DNA from: Merluccius polli
Taxonomy: Eukaryota; Chordata; Actinopteri; Gadiformes; Merlucciidae
DNA: 64,000 nt
Reading direction: 5' to 3'
Assembly (NCBI GenBank): GCA_030340625.1
Contig: JAOPHQ010002056.1
Location: forward strand, 37,162-101,161
A program made the translations under genes and the position numbers. The notes beneath the pieces are model-generated. The model was given only the letters and a program-made list of their open reading frames with translations. It did not search any database and was not told the origin of the DNA. Shown one piece after another: positions 20,996 to 34,394 of this stretch (position 1 is the first letter of the stretch; each line of letters starts with the position of its first letter).

Positions 20996-23425
20996 AAACT
21001 AACCATCTCTATGGTTAGTTTAGGCTAAACTAACCATCTCTAACTGACACCTAAACTAACCATCTCTAACTAACACCTAAACTAATCATCTCTAATCTAA
21101 TACCTAAACTAACCATCTCTAATATAATACCTAAACTAACCATCTCTAACCTAATACCTAAACTAACCATCTCTAATATAACACCTAAACTCACCATCTC
21201 TAACCTAATACCTGAACTAACCATCTCTAACCTAATACCTAAACTAACCATCTCTAACCTAATACCTAAACTCACCATCTCTAACTAATACCTAAACTAA
21301 CCATCTCTAACCTAACACCTAAACTAACCATCTCTAACCTAACACCTAAACTAACCATCTCTAACCTAATACCTAAACTAACCATCTCTAACCTAATACC
21401 TAAACTAACCATCTCTAACCTAATACCTAAACTAACCATCTCTAACCTAATACCTAAACTAACCATCTCTAACTAATACCTAAACTAACCATCTCTAACC
21501 TAATACCTAAACTCACCATCTCTAACTAATACCTAAACTAACCATCTCTAACCTAATACCTAAACTCACCATCTCTAACTAATACCTAAACTAACCATCT
21601 CTAACCTAATACCTAAACTAACCATCTCTAACCTAATACCGAAATTAACCATCTTTAACTAATACCTAAACTAACCATGTCTAACCTAATACCTAAACTA
21701 ACCATCTGTAACCTAATACCTAAACTAACCATGTCTAACCTAATACCTAAACTAACCATCTCTAACCTAATATCTAAACTAACCATCTCTAACTAATACC
21801 TAAACTAACCATCTCTAACCTAATACCTAAACTCACCATCTCTAACTAATACCTAAACTAACCATCTCTAACCTAATACCTAAACTAACCATCTCTAACC
21901 TAATACCTGAACTAACCATCTCTAACCTAACACCTAAACTAACCATCTCTAACCTAACACCTAAACTAACCATCTCTAACCTAATACCTAAACTAACCAT
22001 CTCTAATCTAATACCTAAACTCACCATCTCTAACTAATACCTAAACTAACCATCTCTAATCTAATACCTAAACTAACCATCTCTAACCTAATACCTAAAC
22101 TAACCATCTCTAACCTAACACCTAAACTAACCATCTCTAACCTAACACCTAAACTAACCATCTCTAACCTAATACCTAAACTAACCATCTCTAACCTAAT
22201 ACCTAAACTAACCATTTCTAACCTCATACCTAAACTAACCATCTCTAACCTAATACCTAAACTAACCATCTCTAACCTAATACCTAAACTAACCATCTCT
22301 AACCTAATACCTAAACTCACCATCTCTAACTAATACCTAAACTAACCATCTCTAACCTAAAACCTAAACTAACCATTTCTAACCTCATACCTAAACTAAC
22401 CGTCTCTAACTAATACCTAAACTAACCATCTCTAACCTAATACCTAAACTAACCATCTCTAACCTAATACCTAAACTCACCATCTCTAACTAATACCTAA
22501 ACTAACCATCTCTAACCTAAAACCTAAACTAACCATCTCTAACCTCATACCTAAACTAACCATCTCTAACCTAACACCTAAACTAACCATCTCTAACCTA
22601 ATACCTAAACTAACCATCTCTAATATAATACCTAAACTAACCATCTCTAACCTAATACCTAAACTAACCATCTCTAATATAACACCTAAACTCACCATCT
22701 CTAACCTAATACCTGAACTAACCATCTCTAACCTAATACCTAAACTAACCATCTCTAACCTAATACCTAAACTCACCATCTCTAACTAATACCTAAACTA
22801 ACCATCTCTAACTAACAACTAAACTCACCATCTCTAACTAATACCTAAACTAACCATCTCTAACTAACACCTAAACTAACCATCTCTAACCTAATACCTA
22901 AACTAACCATCTCTAACCTAATACCTAAACTAACCATCTCTAACCTAACACCTAAACTAACCATCTCTAACCTAACACCTAAACTAACCATCTCTAACCT
23001 AACACCTAAACTAACCATCTCTAACTAACACCTAAACTAACCATCTCTAACTAACAACTAAACTAACCATCTCTAACACCTAAACTAACCATCTCTAACC
23101 TAACACCTAAAATAACCATCTCTAACCTAACACCTAAACTAACCATCTCTAACCTAATACCTAAACTAACCATCTCTAACCTAACACCTAAACTAACCAT
23201 CTCTAACCTAATACCTAAACTAACCATCTCTAACCTAATACCTAAACTAACCATCTCTAACTAACACCTAAACTAACCATCTCTAACTAACAACTAAACT
23301 AACCATCTCTAACCTAATACCTAAACTAACCATCTCTAACTAACACCTAAACTAACCATCTCTAACTAACAACTAAACTAACCATCTCTAACTAACACCT
23401 AAACTAACCATCTCTAACCTAATCC
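20996..23425. repeat. 27-bp minisatellite, about 2.4 kb
   Basis: Roughly 90 copies of CTAACCTAATACCTAAACTAACCATCT-type units (variants of 25-27 bp with TAATACC or TAACACC) begin directly after the C1q stop codon. The minus strand is open over many units because 27 is a multiple of 3; those frames are not genes. The array starts with an 11-bp-stem inverted repeat (about 20,996-21,021). Confidence 0.95.
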
Positions 23426-23590
23426 CTGTTCTGGACCGTGTTACTGGACATACGTGACACGCTGAGCATAGACAAATCAACACAAGTGGTGAATCAGAAT
23501 GTAACTTTAATGCCACTGTGGTTTATTATTAAACAGTGTGATCAACATCCAGCTAAAGTTGTGAGTTTGCTTAATTAATCTGTATGTCAC

Positions 23591-24233
<643 letters not shown>

Positions 24234-24237
24234 GAGC

Positions 24238-26911
24238 TCAGCTTCCTCTGAAGATGCGTGTGTTCAGGTGGAGCCCCCTCCAGGTGCGGAGGAGGCTGTG
24301 GATCGGGTGGATGAGGCCGCTATACAGCAGCAGGCAGCGTGTGATTGGCTGCCACACACAGAACCTGTCTTCTGTCAGCGTGGCGCTGAGCGAGTACAGC
24401 AGGAAGCTGGGGACGTAGCCCACCACCGTGGTCACCTGGATGACCAGGATCACCTGACAGGCTCTCCTCTTCACCGGGTCGCCCCCATCTCCTCTGCTCC
24501 CCCTGCACCACAGCGCCAGCAGGATGGAGACGCAGCAGCAGGAGTTGAGGGCAAACAGGCAGGCGAAGGAGAAGCTGTACAGGATGGCGAACACCACAGC
24601 TTCTTGGCACAGCAGCAGCTGGAGGCCGTAGAAGACGAGCATGTGGAGCCAGGCGCCGGCGCAGCACGCCGCCCTGTACCTGCGGTGGGAAACCAGCGGA
24701 CGAAGCAATCTGATTGGTCAGCTGGACATTTAGGCCGTGCTCAAATCAGCATGGCAGCACACCTAGCCGTGCCGCCTCATCACTGTAAATACTGTGGGAG
24801 TAGAGCGAGAGCAAATCAGTAGCCTACAATATCAATACAAAATGGATCGATTGATTGAATTGATGAATTGATTATATATTTTATTTTGTTGGTAACCATT
24901 ATATAATAATCGCAATATTACACTCGAGTACTATAGTGCTGTACCGTCATTATTGGTAAAGCACACCCTCTTGTGTAATATTGCGTAATAACGGTTACTG
25001 TAGACCACCTATGAAGATTTCGCTAAATAAACACACAGCAACATAAAAACCGATCATGTGCTGAAAACAAATCATCATTCTTCCGCCGAGCGATATAGTT
25101 CCTCAGACAGCAAAATGGTTGCCAAGCAACACAGGCTAGCATACAGGCTTTAGCATCCAGACGCATTAATACGAAAAATGGACTGCTATGCGGTCACAGG
25201 TGTGTGTTTACAGGTGTGAGTACTTAACGGCTCCGAGCCAATCAGAATCAAGGACCGCACCTATCTGTGTTATAAGGACAACCAAACACGCAAGTTTCAG
25301 GTAGTCTCGACTCCTGACACTTATTTTTCATTTAGGGGCGGGGCTATATCTCTTGCATAAGCCCCTCCCACTCGCTACAATCAGATTTTTGTGCATTTAG
25401 GTCTAGAGAGAAAACTCACTCCATCAATCCATAGCAGTACTATTAAACCCACTCCATCAATCCATAGCAGTACTATTAAACCCACTCCATCAATCCATAG
25501 CAGTACTATTAAACCCACTCCATCAATCCATAGCAGTACTATTAAACCCACTCCATCAATCCATAGCAGTACCATTAAACCCACTTCATCAATCCATAGC
25601 AGTACTATTAAACCCACTCCATCAATCCATAGCAGTACTATTAAACCCACTCCATCAATCCATAGCAGTACTATTAAACCCACTCCATCAATCCATAGCA
25701 GTACTATTAAACCCACTCCATCAATCCATAGCAGTACTATTAAACCCACTCCATCAATCCATAGCAATACTATTAAACCCACTCCATCAATCCATAGCAG
25801 TACTATTAAAACCACTCCATCAATCCATAGCAGTACTATTAAACCCACTCCATCAATCCATAGCAGTACTATTAAACCCACTCCATCAATCCATAGCAGT
25901 ACTATTAAACCCACTCCATCAATCCATAGCAGTACTATTAAACCCACTCCATCAATCCATAGCAGTACTATTAAACCCACTCCATCAATCCATAGCAGTA
26001 CTATTAAACCCACTCCATCAATCCATAGCAGTACTATTAAACCCACTCCATCAATCCATAGCAGTACTATTAAACCCACTCCATCAATCCATAGCAGTAC
26101 TATTAAACCCACTCCATCAATCCATAGCAGTACTATTAAACCCACTCCATCAATCCATAGCAGTACTATTAAACCCACTCCATCAATCCATAGCAGTACT
26201 ATTAAACCCACTCCATCAATCCATAGCAGTACTATTAAAACCACTCCATCAATCCATAGCAGTACTATTAAACCCACTCCATCAATCCATAGCAGTACTA
26301 TTAAACCCACAACATCACATACAGACTTGGTTTCAACCGTACCAATCTGTTTAAGATATAAGCGACTGCTTTCTGTACTGCAGGCAGAATACGTTTGGTG
26401 TTCCTGTCTGATGTTTTCTTTATCAGTGAACACATTGGAACCTTGCTGGTGCCTTCACCATTGTTGGATCGGTTCATTTCCGGATTCGGTTCAGGTGAAT
26501 TTGCACGCCATACCTCAGGCCGCGGTAGCGCAGGAATACGACGGGCCGCAGCACGGCCAGGCAGCGCTCCAGGGCCATCAGGGTCTGGAACTCCAGCCGT
26601 CCGCAGAACACAATGTTGTTGAGCAGAGCCATGTGCAGAGACCACCAGCTGGTGGGTTTCCCCCAGGTGGCCAGGTAGATGGGCTCGGTGCACAGGTACA
26701 CTATCTCAGTGAGCACCAGCTGGAACTCAAACACCTCCATCTTGTCCGTCAGGAAGACGGGCGAGGACGTCATCAGCCACAGGACCCAGGCGTTGATGGG
26801 GAGGGACAACAGGAAGTAGGACGCCCTGGCCGGGAGGTAGATGGGCGAGTCCAAACACAGCATGCAGTCGTTGCTCTCAGAGCTGTTGCCCGGCGTCTTC
26901 GTTAGGTTCAT
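24238..26911 (-). CDS. Class A (rhodopsin-like) orphan GPCR, two exons
   Basis: Exons 26514-26911 and 24238-24679 join in phase within the codon for Arg of FLRYRGLR/YRAACC, giving 279 residues. Features seen are an N-glycosylation site (NSS) near the start, TM1 (SYFLLSLPINAWVLWLM), a TM2/TM3 region, the ERC variant of DRY in LMALERCLAVLRPVVFLRY, a Cys-rich TM5, RRACQVILVIQVTTVVGYVPSFLL as TM6, and a TM7 ending GLIHPIHSLL in place of NPxxY. The FLRYxxLRY motif after TM3 is shared with the GPCR at 34.4 kb, so they are paralogues. An acceptor (AATTCAG) lies 16 nt before the ATG; a 5' UTR exon may end near 29,022. The ligand is unknown. The atypical DRY and NPxxY may mean altered G-protein coupling (inference). 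Confidence 0.82.
25418..26311. repeat. 33-bp minisatellite, about 27 copies, inside the GPCR intron
   Basis: Near-perfect units of ACTCCATCAATCCATAGCAG plus TACTATTAAACCC. With a 33-bp unit and no stop in several frames, both strands give long spurious ORFs of 350 and 504 codons. Confidence 0.97.
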
Positions 26912-26929
26912 CGTCTCCTTGCTGAATTA

Positions 26930-28490
26930 GCCATGAGGCAAACACACATGAAAACACACCCAGGGAAACTACCGGCTAATCAATATCGCCACTCTTCAGC
27001 GGCGTCGTTAGGCCTCTGGGCGTCTGAGGCTACAGCATCGAAAGTTTTCTGAACAAAAAATATATATATATTGTGTTTTTTTTTTACAGAAATAAGAATA
27101 ATTAAAAAATGTGTGTGAAAGAAAATGTAATATTCCAATAAACTAACATTAACACAGCTACGTTTAACTGTTTCTCTCTCGTCTGGTACTGTAGCATGTA
27201 TAATGATAGCAGTTGTGAAGTATTCTGCTTCAACTCAATACTAATACTAATTACTAACAACTATTATTTTTAACATCACAATTCACAATTAATCTGGAAA
27301 GTAAACTTTAGAGGTACACATTTACATTTTTCATTTCAATTCAGTGTACTTTGAATGTAAATAAGCTGCCAGAGTGCATTAAAAAGTAAGTGCTTGTTTA
27401 TCAAAACCAATTCTGACCATTTCCCAATTTGGGCAGTGTGGAAGATTTAAAAAAAAGTTTAAGGCAGTTTAAACTAAAAGTGGAACAGAGTAAAACATTT
27501 ATAGAGAAAAAAGCCCTGGATGAATTGATTGTGGATGGTCGCATATTATTCACTATTCATATTCAGTAAAGTGTAGGTTTAATATAATTATTATATTTGT
27601 TAAAAAAAGAGGAACCCCTACACGAATTTCACAACAAATGATATCATATAAATACTAAACTAGACTATACGAGTACAGCAACTTGATAATTGAGTGAACA
27701 AGATATCATTACTAAAACCAATCAAATCCGTTTATTAATTCTATTTTATGTTTGTTTTTTCTGTGTTGTTGTATTTTGTTTATACATATTGTGAAATACA
27801 GTGGTTTGTATTTTAAATGATGTGTCAAAATTGAATGATTTTGATCCGACAGACGGACTTCGTTGCTATATCAATATAAAACATAGATACATTTTAAATA
27901 TCTATATACAAATAATAATGTTCAATAAGCAAGGACATGACTTCATAGAATATATTATGAATGCTTAACAATGCCTGAAGTTAGCCGACAAATGCAACAC
28001 AGTGGTCATCATTTAAATCAATATTTGCCCGTATTAAAGTATAGTCTCTGGCAGCAATATGCAAGCAAACCCAAAAAGGCTAATGTAGACCTAACAAGTC
28101 ATTCAAAGCAATTGTATGAAAGAAGAGTAATGCTCCAAACCTGCAAAGTGTTGCACCTGCAAAGGTCATCTCAGCAGAGAAAAGCTTTCATCCCTCTGCC
28201 AATGAGTGGAGGATCTTTAAACAAATGATGTTTACCTATAGCTGACCGCCATGCAAAGCTCCCCAGAGCAGACTAATATACCCACTCATACAATTTGACT
28301 AAAGCGATGTTATTTTTGGCAGTAAAAGAGAATAGAAATTAAACCAGAAATCTGAACGCTGTCTTTGTCTTAATATTAATATTAATATTAATATTCAAAG
28401 TGCTGAGACAATCACTGTTGGCTGATTGGTCTGAAAATGGATGCTGAGTGACATCAATGTGCCTGGTGCACATTGATGATGGTATTGGTT
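26930..28490. other. AT-rich non-coding stretch
   Basis: No gene or mobile element recognised. Likely the first intron and 5' region of the minus-strand GPCR if the 5' UTR exon near 29.02 kb is real. Short (ATTAAT)n at about 28,370-28,395. Confidence 0.4.
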
Positions 28491-28494
28491 ATTG

Positions 28495-28985
28495 TCCATC
28501 AGTGTTGATGGTTACTGGTTAGTACTGGTTAGTGTTGGTCGGTTAGTACTGGTTAGTATTGGTCAGTGTAGGTAAGTACTGGTTAGTGCTGGTTAGAACT
28601 GGTTAGTTTTGGTCAGTGGAGGTTAGTACTGGTTAGTTTTGGTCAGTGGAGGTTAGTACTGGTTAGTTTTGGTCGGTGTAGGTTAGTACTGGTTAGTTTT
28701 GGTCAGTGGAGGTTAGTACTGGTTAGTTTTGGTCAGTGGAGGTTAGTACTGGTTAGTTTTGGTCAGTGGAGGTTAGTACTGGTTAGTTTTGGTCAGTGGA
28801 GGTTAGTACTGGTTAGTTTTGGTCGGTGTAGGTTAGTACTGGTTAGTGTTGGTTGGTCAGTGTAGGTTAGTACTGGTTAGTGTTGGACAGTGTAAGTTAG
28901 TACTGCTCAGTGTTGGTCATTGTGGGTAAGTACTGGTTAGTGTTGGTCATTGTAGGTAAGTACTGGTTAGTGCTGGTTAGTACTG
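28495..28985. repeat. 30-bp minisatellite
   Basis: About 16 imperfect units of GGTTAGTACTGGTTAGTTTTGGTCAGTGGA with GT/GG variants at both ends. Confidence 0.9.
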
Positions 28986-29021
28986 TGTGGAGTGTGTGTG
29001 AGCGGGTTTAAGCAGCCTTAC

Positions 29022-29100
29022 CTGGTCTGAGTCAGACTGAAGAGACCCTGCGGCCGGTGAGGCTGCACACCTGTGGTGCATGGGAGCGATCAAAGCCCAC
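29022..29100 (-). other. Candidate 5' UTR exon of the minus-strand GPCR
   Basis: On the minus strand, a GC-rich segment ending GACTCAGACCAG is followed by GTAAGGCTGC, a strong donor. The next minus-strand acceptor next to a start codon is that of the GPCR at 26.9 kb. The upstream limit is unknown. Confidence 0.3.
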
Positions 29101-29689
29101 AGGATAAAGCAGCCGACAGCACACACTCAGGAGAGAGGTCTGAACACCTGCTCTGCTGGAAACATCTGGAATCTCTCCAATACACTGCCTCATACAACAT
29201 CTACCTGTGTGGCCTGTGGGTCGGAGGAGCCGGGCAAAGCTACTTAGGTGGCGTGTGGTAGGGTCTATGCCAGTTCTTTTTTAGTTAGTGCTTTTAATAG
29301 TTTAATGAATTATGTATTTGTTTTTTCATTAACAAATGGAATACTATACCCATCGCTGAGAACTGCAAAAGTGAGGACATTAAAATGGACTGCCAGTTTA
29401 TTCATCACTAAGCTAAAAACACAGAGGTTTTAGGTTTCATTGGTGTTGGTGTAGTTGTGTCTGTCTGACACCTGACAACTCTTTCCACACTGTTGGAAAA
29501 CAATGTTTTTATTGGACAGATCATTTTGCATACCATTCCATTATGCTCTTACTAAAATAACAAACACATTTTTACATACAAGGGGAAACCGACATGGTCA
29601 TCAATTTCAACTCTTTATGCTGAATGTCCTAAGCCTTAGTCCACACAAAGAAAACTCCTTCCTTTATTCAGTTTTATTTTGTGCCAAAT
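29101..29689. other. Unassigned sequence, partly duplicated at 32.5 kb
   Basis: The block at about 29,330-29,460 (contains CAGAGGTTTTAGGTTTC and GGTGTTGGTGTAG) has a diverged relative at 32,520-32,640. In both places it lies on the same side of a LINE RT fragment, so it probably belongs to the same repeat. Confidence 0.35.
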
Positions 29690-30130
29690 AACCTGCCAAT
29701 CCTCAAACTCCTCCATAAGGATTTTTAAGATCAGAGCCATTAGAAAAAAACAGACCTCAAACTCTGGCAGATCCATGTTCGCATCTCCTGTTCCTGTTAA
29801 ATATTTAACTGAAGATATTAAGTGAGCAGAGCGATTATCAGTTATTGATAAGTGCAAACGAAAAACTATGTGGCCTTTATTGGAGAAGAGGAGGTGCACC
29901 AACATCCATGCAATATTGTCTAGATAAGTGGATGTATGACATTTCACTTGTGTCTGTAGGAGGGCAGAAAATAAAGAAGTGATCTGCATGAAACTGATTC
30001 AGAAAGTAATGTGAGAAAGATTTGGTACACACATGGGATTTGGTGTGCAGGGAGAACAGCAGGAGACCTAGGACGGAACCCAGGGGGACACCAGCCTCTT
30101 AGAAAGGTGATCTGAACAGAGACAGGAGAT
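29690..30130 (-). pseudogene. LINE reverse transcriptase fragment
   Basis: Minus-strand translation across frames gives VPPGSVLGLLLFSLHTKS, then FHADHFFIF at the YADD position, then YLDNIAWMLVHLLFSNKGHI. This is the order GVPQGSVLGPLLFSL / YADD / WM...LQLN-K of LINE RTs. It is disrupted and cannot be active. Confidence 0.6.
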
Positions 30131-30264
30131 TCTGTTCACATTACCTAGGTCCTAGTACAAACAATTAACAAACCGGCTGAGTTACGTTTGTCAGGTTTAG
30201 GGTGGATTTGGTAGTTAAATGTGTACAAAATGTGTTAAATGTGTCTACATTCAATTAGTTTTTA

Positions 30265-30500
30265 ATCTAATGGCAAGTATAACCCAAGTTCAGCTTTGTC
30301 TCAATTTGGAGTGAGGTGTATAACATGTATGAAATATTGTCAAGGATGTATGGAATTTCATTTCTGAACAAAAATAAAAATATAGCTTTATCTACGCAAC
30401 TCTGATATAAAAATAAATGTGAAGAGGGCACAGAGACATGGTGTACAGGGAGAACAGCAGGGCACCTATGATGGAGCCCAGGGGGACACTAGCCTTTGGA
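30265..30500 (-). pseudogene. Second LINE RT fragment
   Basis: The minus strand reads GVPLGSIIGALLFSLYTMSL with stops after it, then a block homologous to 29,860-29,930. It is a direct, diverged duplicate (visible by eye) of the neighbouring fragment. Confidence 0.5.
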
Positions 30501-30674
30501 AAAGATGGCCTGGACAGAGATTCAGTCTACATTATCTGGAACGGGTAACTAACCAGGTGAGTCGGCGTTGTCAGGTTCAGATAGGGTGGATTTGGCGGTC
30601 AAATGATTAGAAGCAAAAAGGAGAATCAAGAGTGATGAAGCTCTGCCAGTATGGAGGACTTCCATGATTGCAAA

Positions 30675-30890
30675 TGGAGAAGTAACAAACCTTCTTCCAT
30701 ATGTTGTGATTATAACTCTGCATGGTTACATAATTCAAGCACATTTTCTTTCTTTCATTGACTTTTTTTTTTTTTTTTTTTACTTTTCTCCATTCTTAAT
30801 GGTTTAGTTAACCCTCCTTTCCACCTTCAAAGAGCTGCAAAACTCCCTTATCTTCCTTTGGACCTTCAAAGATTCATATGAATAAAATAA
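30675..30890 (+). pseudogene. 3' remnant of a GPCR paralogue
   Basis: The sequence aligns with the end of the intact GPCR at 34.4 kb. LLPYVVIITLHGYI matches its TM6 segment YLPYCVILTLQAYI. After a poly(T) interruption, CTGCAAAACTCCCTTATCTTCC and the following AGATTC...AATAAAATAA match its C-terminal codons and the stop region. TM1-TM5 are absent, the frame shifts at the poly(T), and LINE fragments occupy the upstream position. Confidence 0.7.
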
Positions 30891-31556
30891 ACAGAACTAA
30901 GACAGATAGTAAAAAATATCTTGGCACTTGATGGAATAACATGCTAGTACTATACCTTGTAAGAACAAGTCTTGTAGTAATGGCAGTAATGTCAATGGCG
31001 CAGAGATATTTCAGTGCCACACCTTGGACCAATGGTAGATTTTAAGATACATTAAGCAGGAAGTTGAAAGCAACATTGTTTTGAATGTATAGATATCTAT
31101 CTCTCTGTTCTCCGATGGTAGTCTATATTCAATCCAAAATAATTGTTCGTCCATTCATTGTAAAGTTCATGTGTGAGCTGTATGTATACTTATCTTCAGT
31201 GTGCTGTATGAAAAGTATTAAAGAGTAAAAGTATAGAGTGAAGCCCTGCAGAATATCCATCCAACGAGACAGCAGAGTGTCCATCGTCAGACACCATAGT
31301 TACATACTGAGGACCAGGGGTACACAGTGGAGCTATAGAGCTACATTCAAAACATGCTATATTCTATATTTAATGTTATTTCATCTCTTTGTTTGTTTGT
31401 TTTCATTTCATTTATTCAAATAGATGACATTTATTCATGTGTTAATCAGTTATGTAATAATTACTGTTTCCATGAATAAAAATTAAGTAAATGTTGTGCT
31501 CTGATTCATATTTAGTAGCTTCAATGAAGACAATGAAACATCTTCCTCATCTAATG
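30891..31556. other. Unassigned AT-rich sequence
   Basis: No coding region, RNA gene or named repeat supported. Confidence 0.3.
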
Positions 31557-31765
31557 GCCAAAACACCAGCCTTGTAGTACCGGTCCATGTAGTACCATTA
31601 CCATGGAAACACCAGCCTTGTAGTACCGGTCCATGTAGTACCATTACCATGGAAACACCAGCCTTGTAGTACCGGTCCATGTAGTACCATTACCATGGAA
31701 ACACCAGCCTTGTAGTACCGGTCCATGTAGTACCATTACCATGGAAACACCAGCCTTGTAGTTGT
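31557..31765. repeat. 46-bp minisatellite, about 4.5 copies
   Basis: Near-identical units containing ACACCAGCCTTGTAGTACCG and TAGTACCATTACCATGGAA. Confidence 0.95.
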
Positions 31766-32689
31766 GGTCAATTCAGAGTCTAAAGAAATGAGGGAAGCCA
31801 TTGGTCTCCTCCCCAGCTGAAGAGCAGGGTGGAGGTCATAACTTGGTCTGAGAGTCCAGGAGGACAGTAGCATAACGAAGACTTTTGCCCGTTCCTGCCC
31901 AGAGCCAAGACCAGAAGCAGCTTGAAAAACCAACACTAACAGGTTAGAGAAAGTTTACAAAATGTTGTATTGGTCTATTAAAGGTATGGTCTAATATAGG
32001 AAGGTATTGTATACGTGTTTATGAGGATACATATTCACTCTTTTTATAAGGAAACTAAATCATGTGCTAAAACATTTTTTGTTTAATCCTCTGAGATTCA
32101 TGTTACAAACTAGTCAAAAAATGAATACTTTTAATGACATTATTTAAAGGCAGAAGATATTAGCACCCAGGTGTCAGTACTTGTACTGACACCTGGTATT
32201 TGCACCTGTGGCTATTTCCTATTATTACTACTACTACTATTACGAATTACATATTACATGATTAAAACATGTTAATTAACATACTTATTTGACTTCAGTA
32301 AAAGTATTTCTATCAACTTATCGTTGCAGAATTCATGCAGGCATGTGCAAAATACTACAGTACTGAATGAATAAGTGGAGATTTACCGTCAGACAACGAT
32401 GTGTGGCATCACTATAAATACTGAATCTTAAACTCTATGAAATAGCGTGGCAATAAAAGCCTCATATAGATTTAGTGAGTACATTTACTAGATTGTGATT
32501 TTTGTGTGTGTGTGACTTTAACAATGGGAACACTATCCATCCATTACTGACAAACTCCCAAACGGACACCTGGTCGATTCATCTCTAGGCTGAGAACACA
32601 GCGGTTTTAGGTTTCGCTGGTGTCGGTGTAGAGTTGTCCATCAGAACCATATTTCCATGCATGAAAGGTTTGCATAGTCCACCAAACCA
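31766..32689. other. Unassigned sequence with a perfect hairpin
   Basis: 32167-32180 (CCAGGTGTCAGTAC) is exactly inverted at 32183-32196 with a TT loop. 32,520-32,640 is the relative of the block at 29,330-29,460. No gene seen. Confidence 0.4.
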
Positions 32690-32836
32690 TTACAATAATG
32701 ACAAGTATAACCAAATTCAGTTTTGCCTCAATTAGACATGAGGTGGTGCATCAACATCCATGCAATATTATCTAGACACGTTACCAGGAACTGAACGAAT
32801 GCTTGAATAACTATCTGCATGAACCCATATGAAGAA
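32690..32836 (-). pseudogene. LINE RT fragment
   Basis: Minus-strand translation has CLDNIAWMLMHHLMSN, matching the fragment at 29.9 kb (YLDNIAWMLVHLLFSN). It is cut off upstream by a minisatellite. Confidence 0.5.
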
Positions 32837-33168
32837 GGCAGATCCTGGAATAGGGTGTAGAACAGGGGCACCAGATCCTGGAATAGGGTGTAGAACAGGG
32901 GCACCAGATCCTGGAATAGGGTGTAGAACAGGGGCACCAGATCCTGGAATAGGGTGTAGAACAGGGGCACCAGATCCTGGAATAGGGTGTAGAACAGGGG
33001 CACCAGATCCTGGAATAGGGTGTAGAACAGGGGCACCAGATCCTGGAATAGGGTGTAGAACAGGGGCACCAGATCCTGGAATAGGGTGTAGAACAGGGGC
33101 ACCAGATCCTGGAATAGGGTGTAGAACAGGGGCACCAGATCCTGGAATAGGGTGTAGAACAGGGGCAC
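32837..33168. repeat. 33-bp minisatellite, 10 copies
   Basis: Almost perfect units of AGATCCTGGAATAGGGTGTA plus GAACAGGGGCACC. All six frames tend to stay open; these ORFs (119-166 codons) are artefacts. Confidence 0.97.
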
Positions 33169-33334
33169 CGCCTCAAGGCCTCCAGTGAAGCCGTAGGATT
33201 GGTCAGAAATATATCTTTTTATTATCAATAACTCGTGGCCATGTTGTTCGGTAGTGAGGCGTCACCATGGTTACTATGATGTGTTGTAAGCTTTGGTAAA
33301 CCTCCCAGAACTACCCAAGGTAGGAATAGGGAAT

Positions 33335-34115
33335 CGATCTATTGTATTGATTACCTATTATTTATGATCGGTTCTATATTGTATTGATTACCTATTGTTT
33401 ATGATGGGTTCTATATTGTATTGATAGCCTATTGTTTATGATCAGTTCTCTATTGTATTGATTACCTATTGTTTATGATCGGTTCTATATTGTATTGATT
33501 ACCTATAATTTATGATCGGTTCTATATTGTATTGATAGCCTATTGTTTATGATCAGTTCTCTATTGTATTGATTACCTATTGTTTATGATCGGTTCTATA
33601 TTGTATTAAATTACCTATTGTTTATGATCGGTTCTATATTGTATTGATTGCCTATTGTTTATAATCGGTTCTATATTGTATTGATTACCTATTGTTTATG
33701 ATTAGTTCTATATTGTATTGATTACCTATTGTTTATGATCGGTTCTCTATTGTATTGATTGCCTATTGTTTATGATCGGTTCTATATTGTATTGATTGCC
33801 TATTGTTTATGATCGGTTCTATATTGTATTGATTACCTATTGTTTATGATTAGTTCTATATTGTATTGATTACCTATTGTTTATGATTGGTTCTATATTG
33901 TATTGATTACCTATTGTTTATGATTAGTTCTATATTGTATTGATTACCTATTATTTATGATCGGTTCTATATTGTATTGATTGCCTATTGTTTATGATCG
34001 GTTCTATATTGTATTGATTGCCTATTGTTTATGATCGGTTCTATATTGTATTGATCGCCTATTGTTTATGATCGGTTCTATATTGTATTGATTGCCTATT
34101 GTTTATGATCGATCA
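33335..34115. repeat. 37-bp minisatellite, about 21 copies
   Basis: Units of GATTACCTATTGTTTATGAT plus CGGTTCTATATTGTATT with scattered substitutions. The reverse complement of the same unit forms short arrays at 39,152-39,350 and 52,905-53,030. Confidence 0.95.
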
Positions 34116-34394
34116 TGCCTGCTTACGGTATAAAGCTGATAGATTGACCCCCCACATAGCGAGGTCACAGCCCATCAGATAGACATGAGACTAATTACCA
34201 ACTGTCTGGAAATTAATATTCATCAGCAAGCTACAAATTTACCATTTCAAAATCTATTCATTTAGATTCCAACAGATTCCTCATCTCCAGTCTTGTCACA
34301 CGATACAGAAACCTGATGTCTCCTTACATTTATTTTTACAGATCAAGTTCACTGAAGCCATCATTCAAAACATCAACAACTTCCTTCCTGAACC

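Noticed and set aside
21066..23254. Several minus-strand ORFs repeating MVSLGIRLE
   Set aside because: 27-bp minisatellite in frame; not a protein repeat gene.
25381..26905. Long ORFs of 350 codons (minus) and 504 codons (plus) with a repeated 11-residue peptide
   Set aside because: They are read-through of a 33-bp minisatellite lying in a GPCR intron; both strands are open because the unit is a multiple of three and lacks stops.
32728..33228. ORFs of 119-166 codons with repeated PLFYTLFQDLV or RTGAPDPGIGC
   Set aside because: 33-bp minisatellite open in several frames; no start, splice or domain support.
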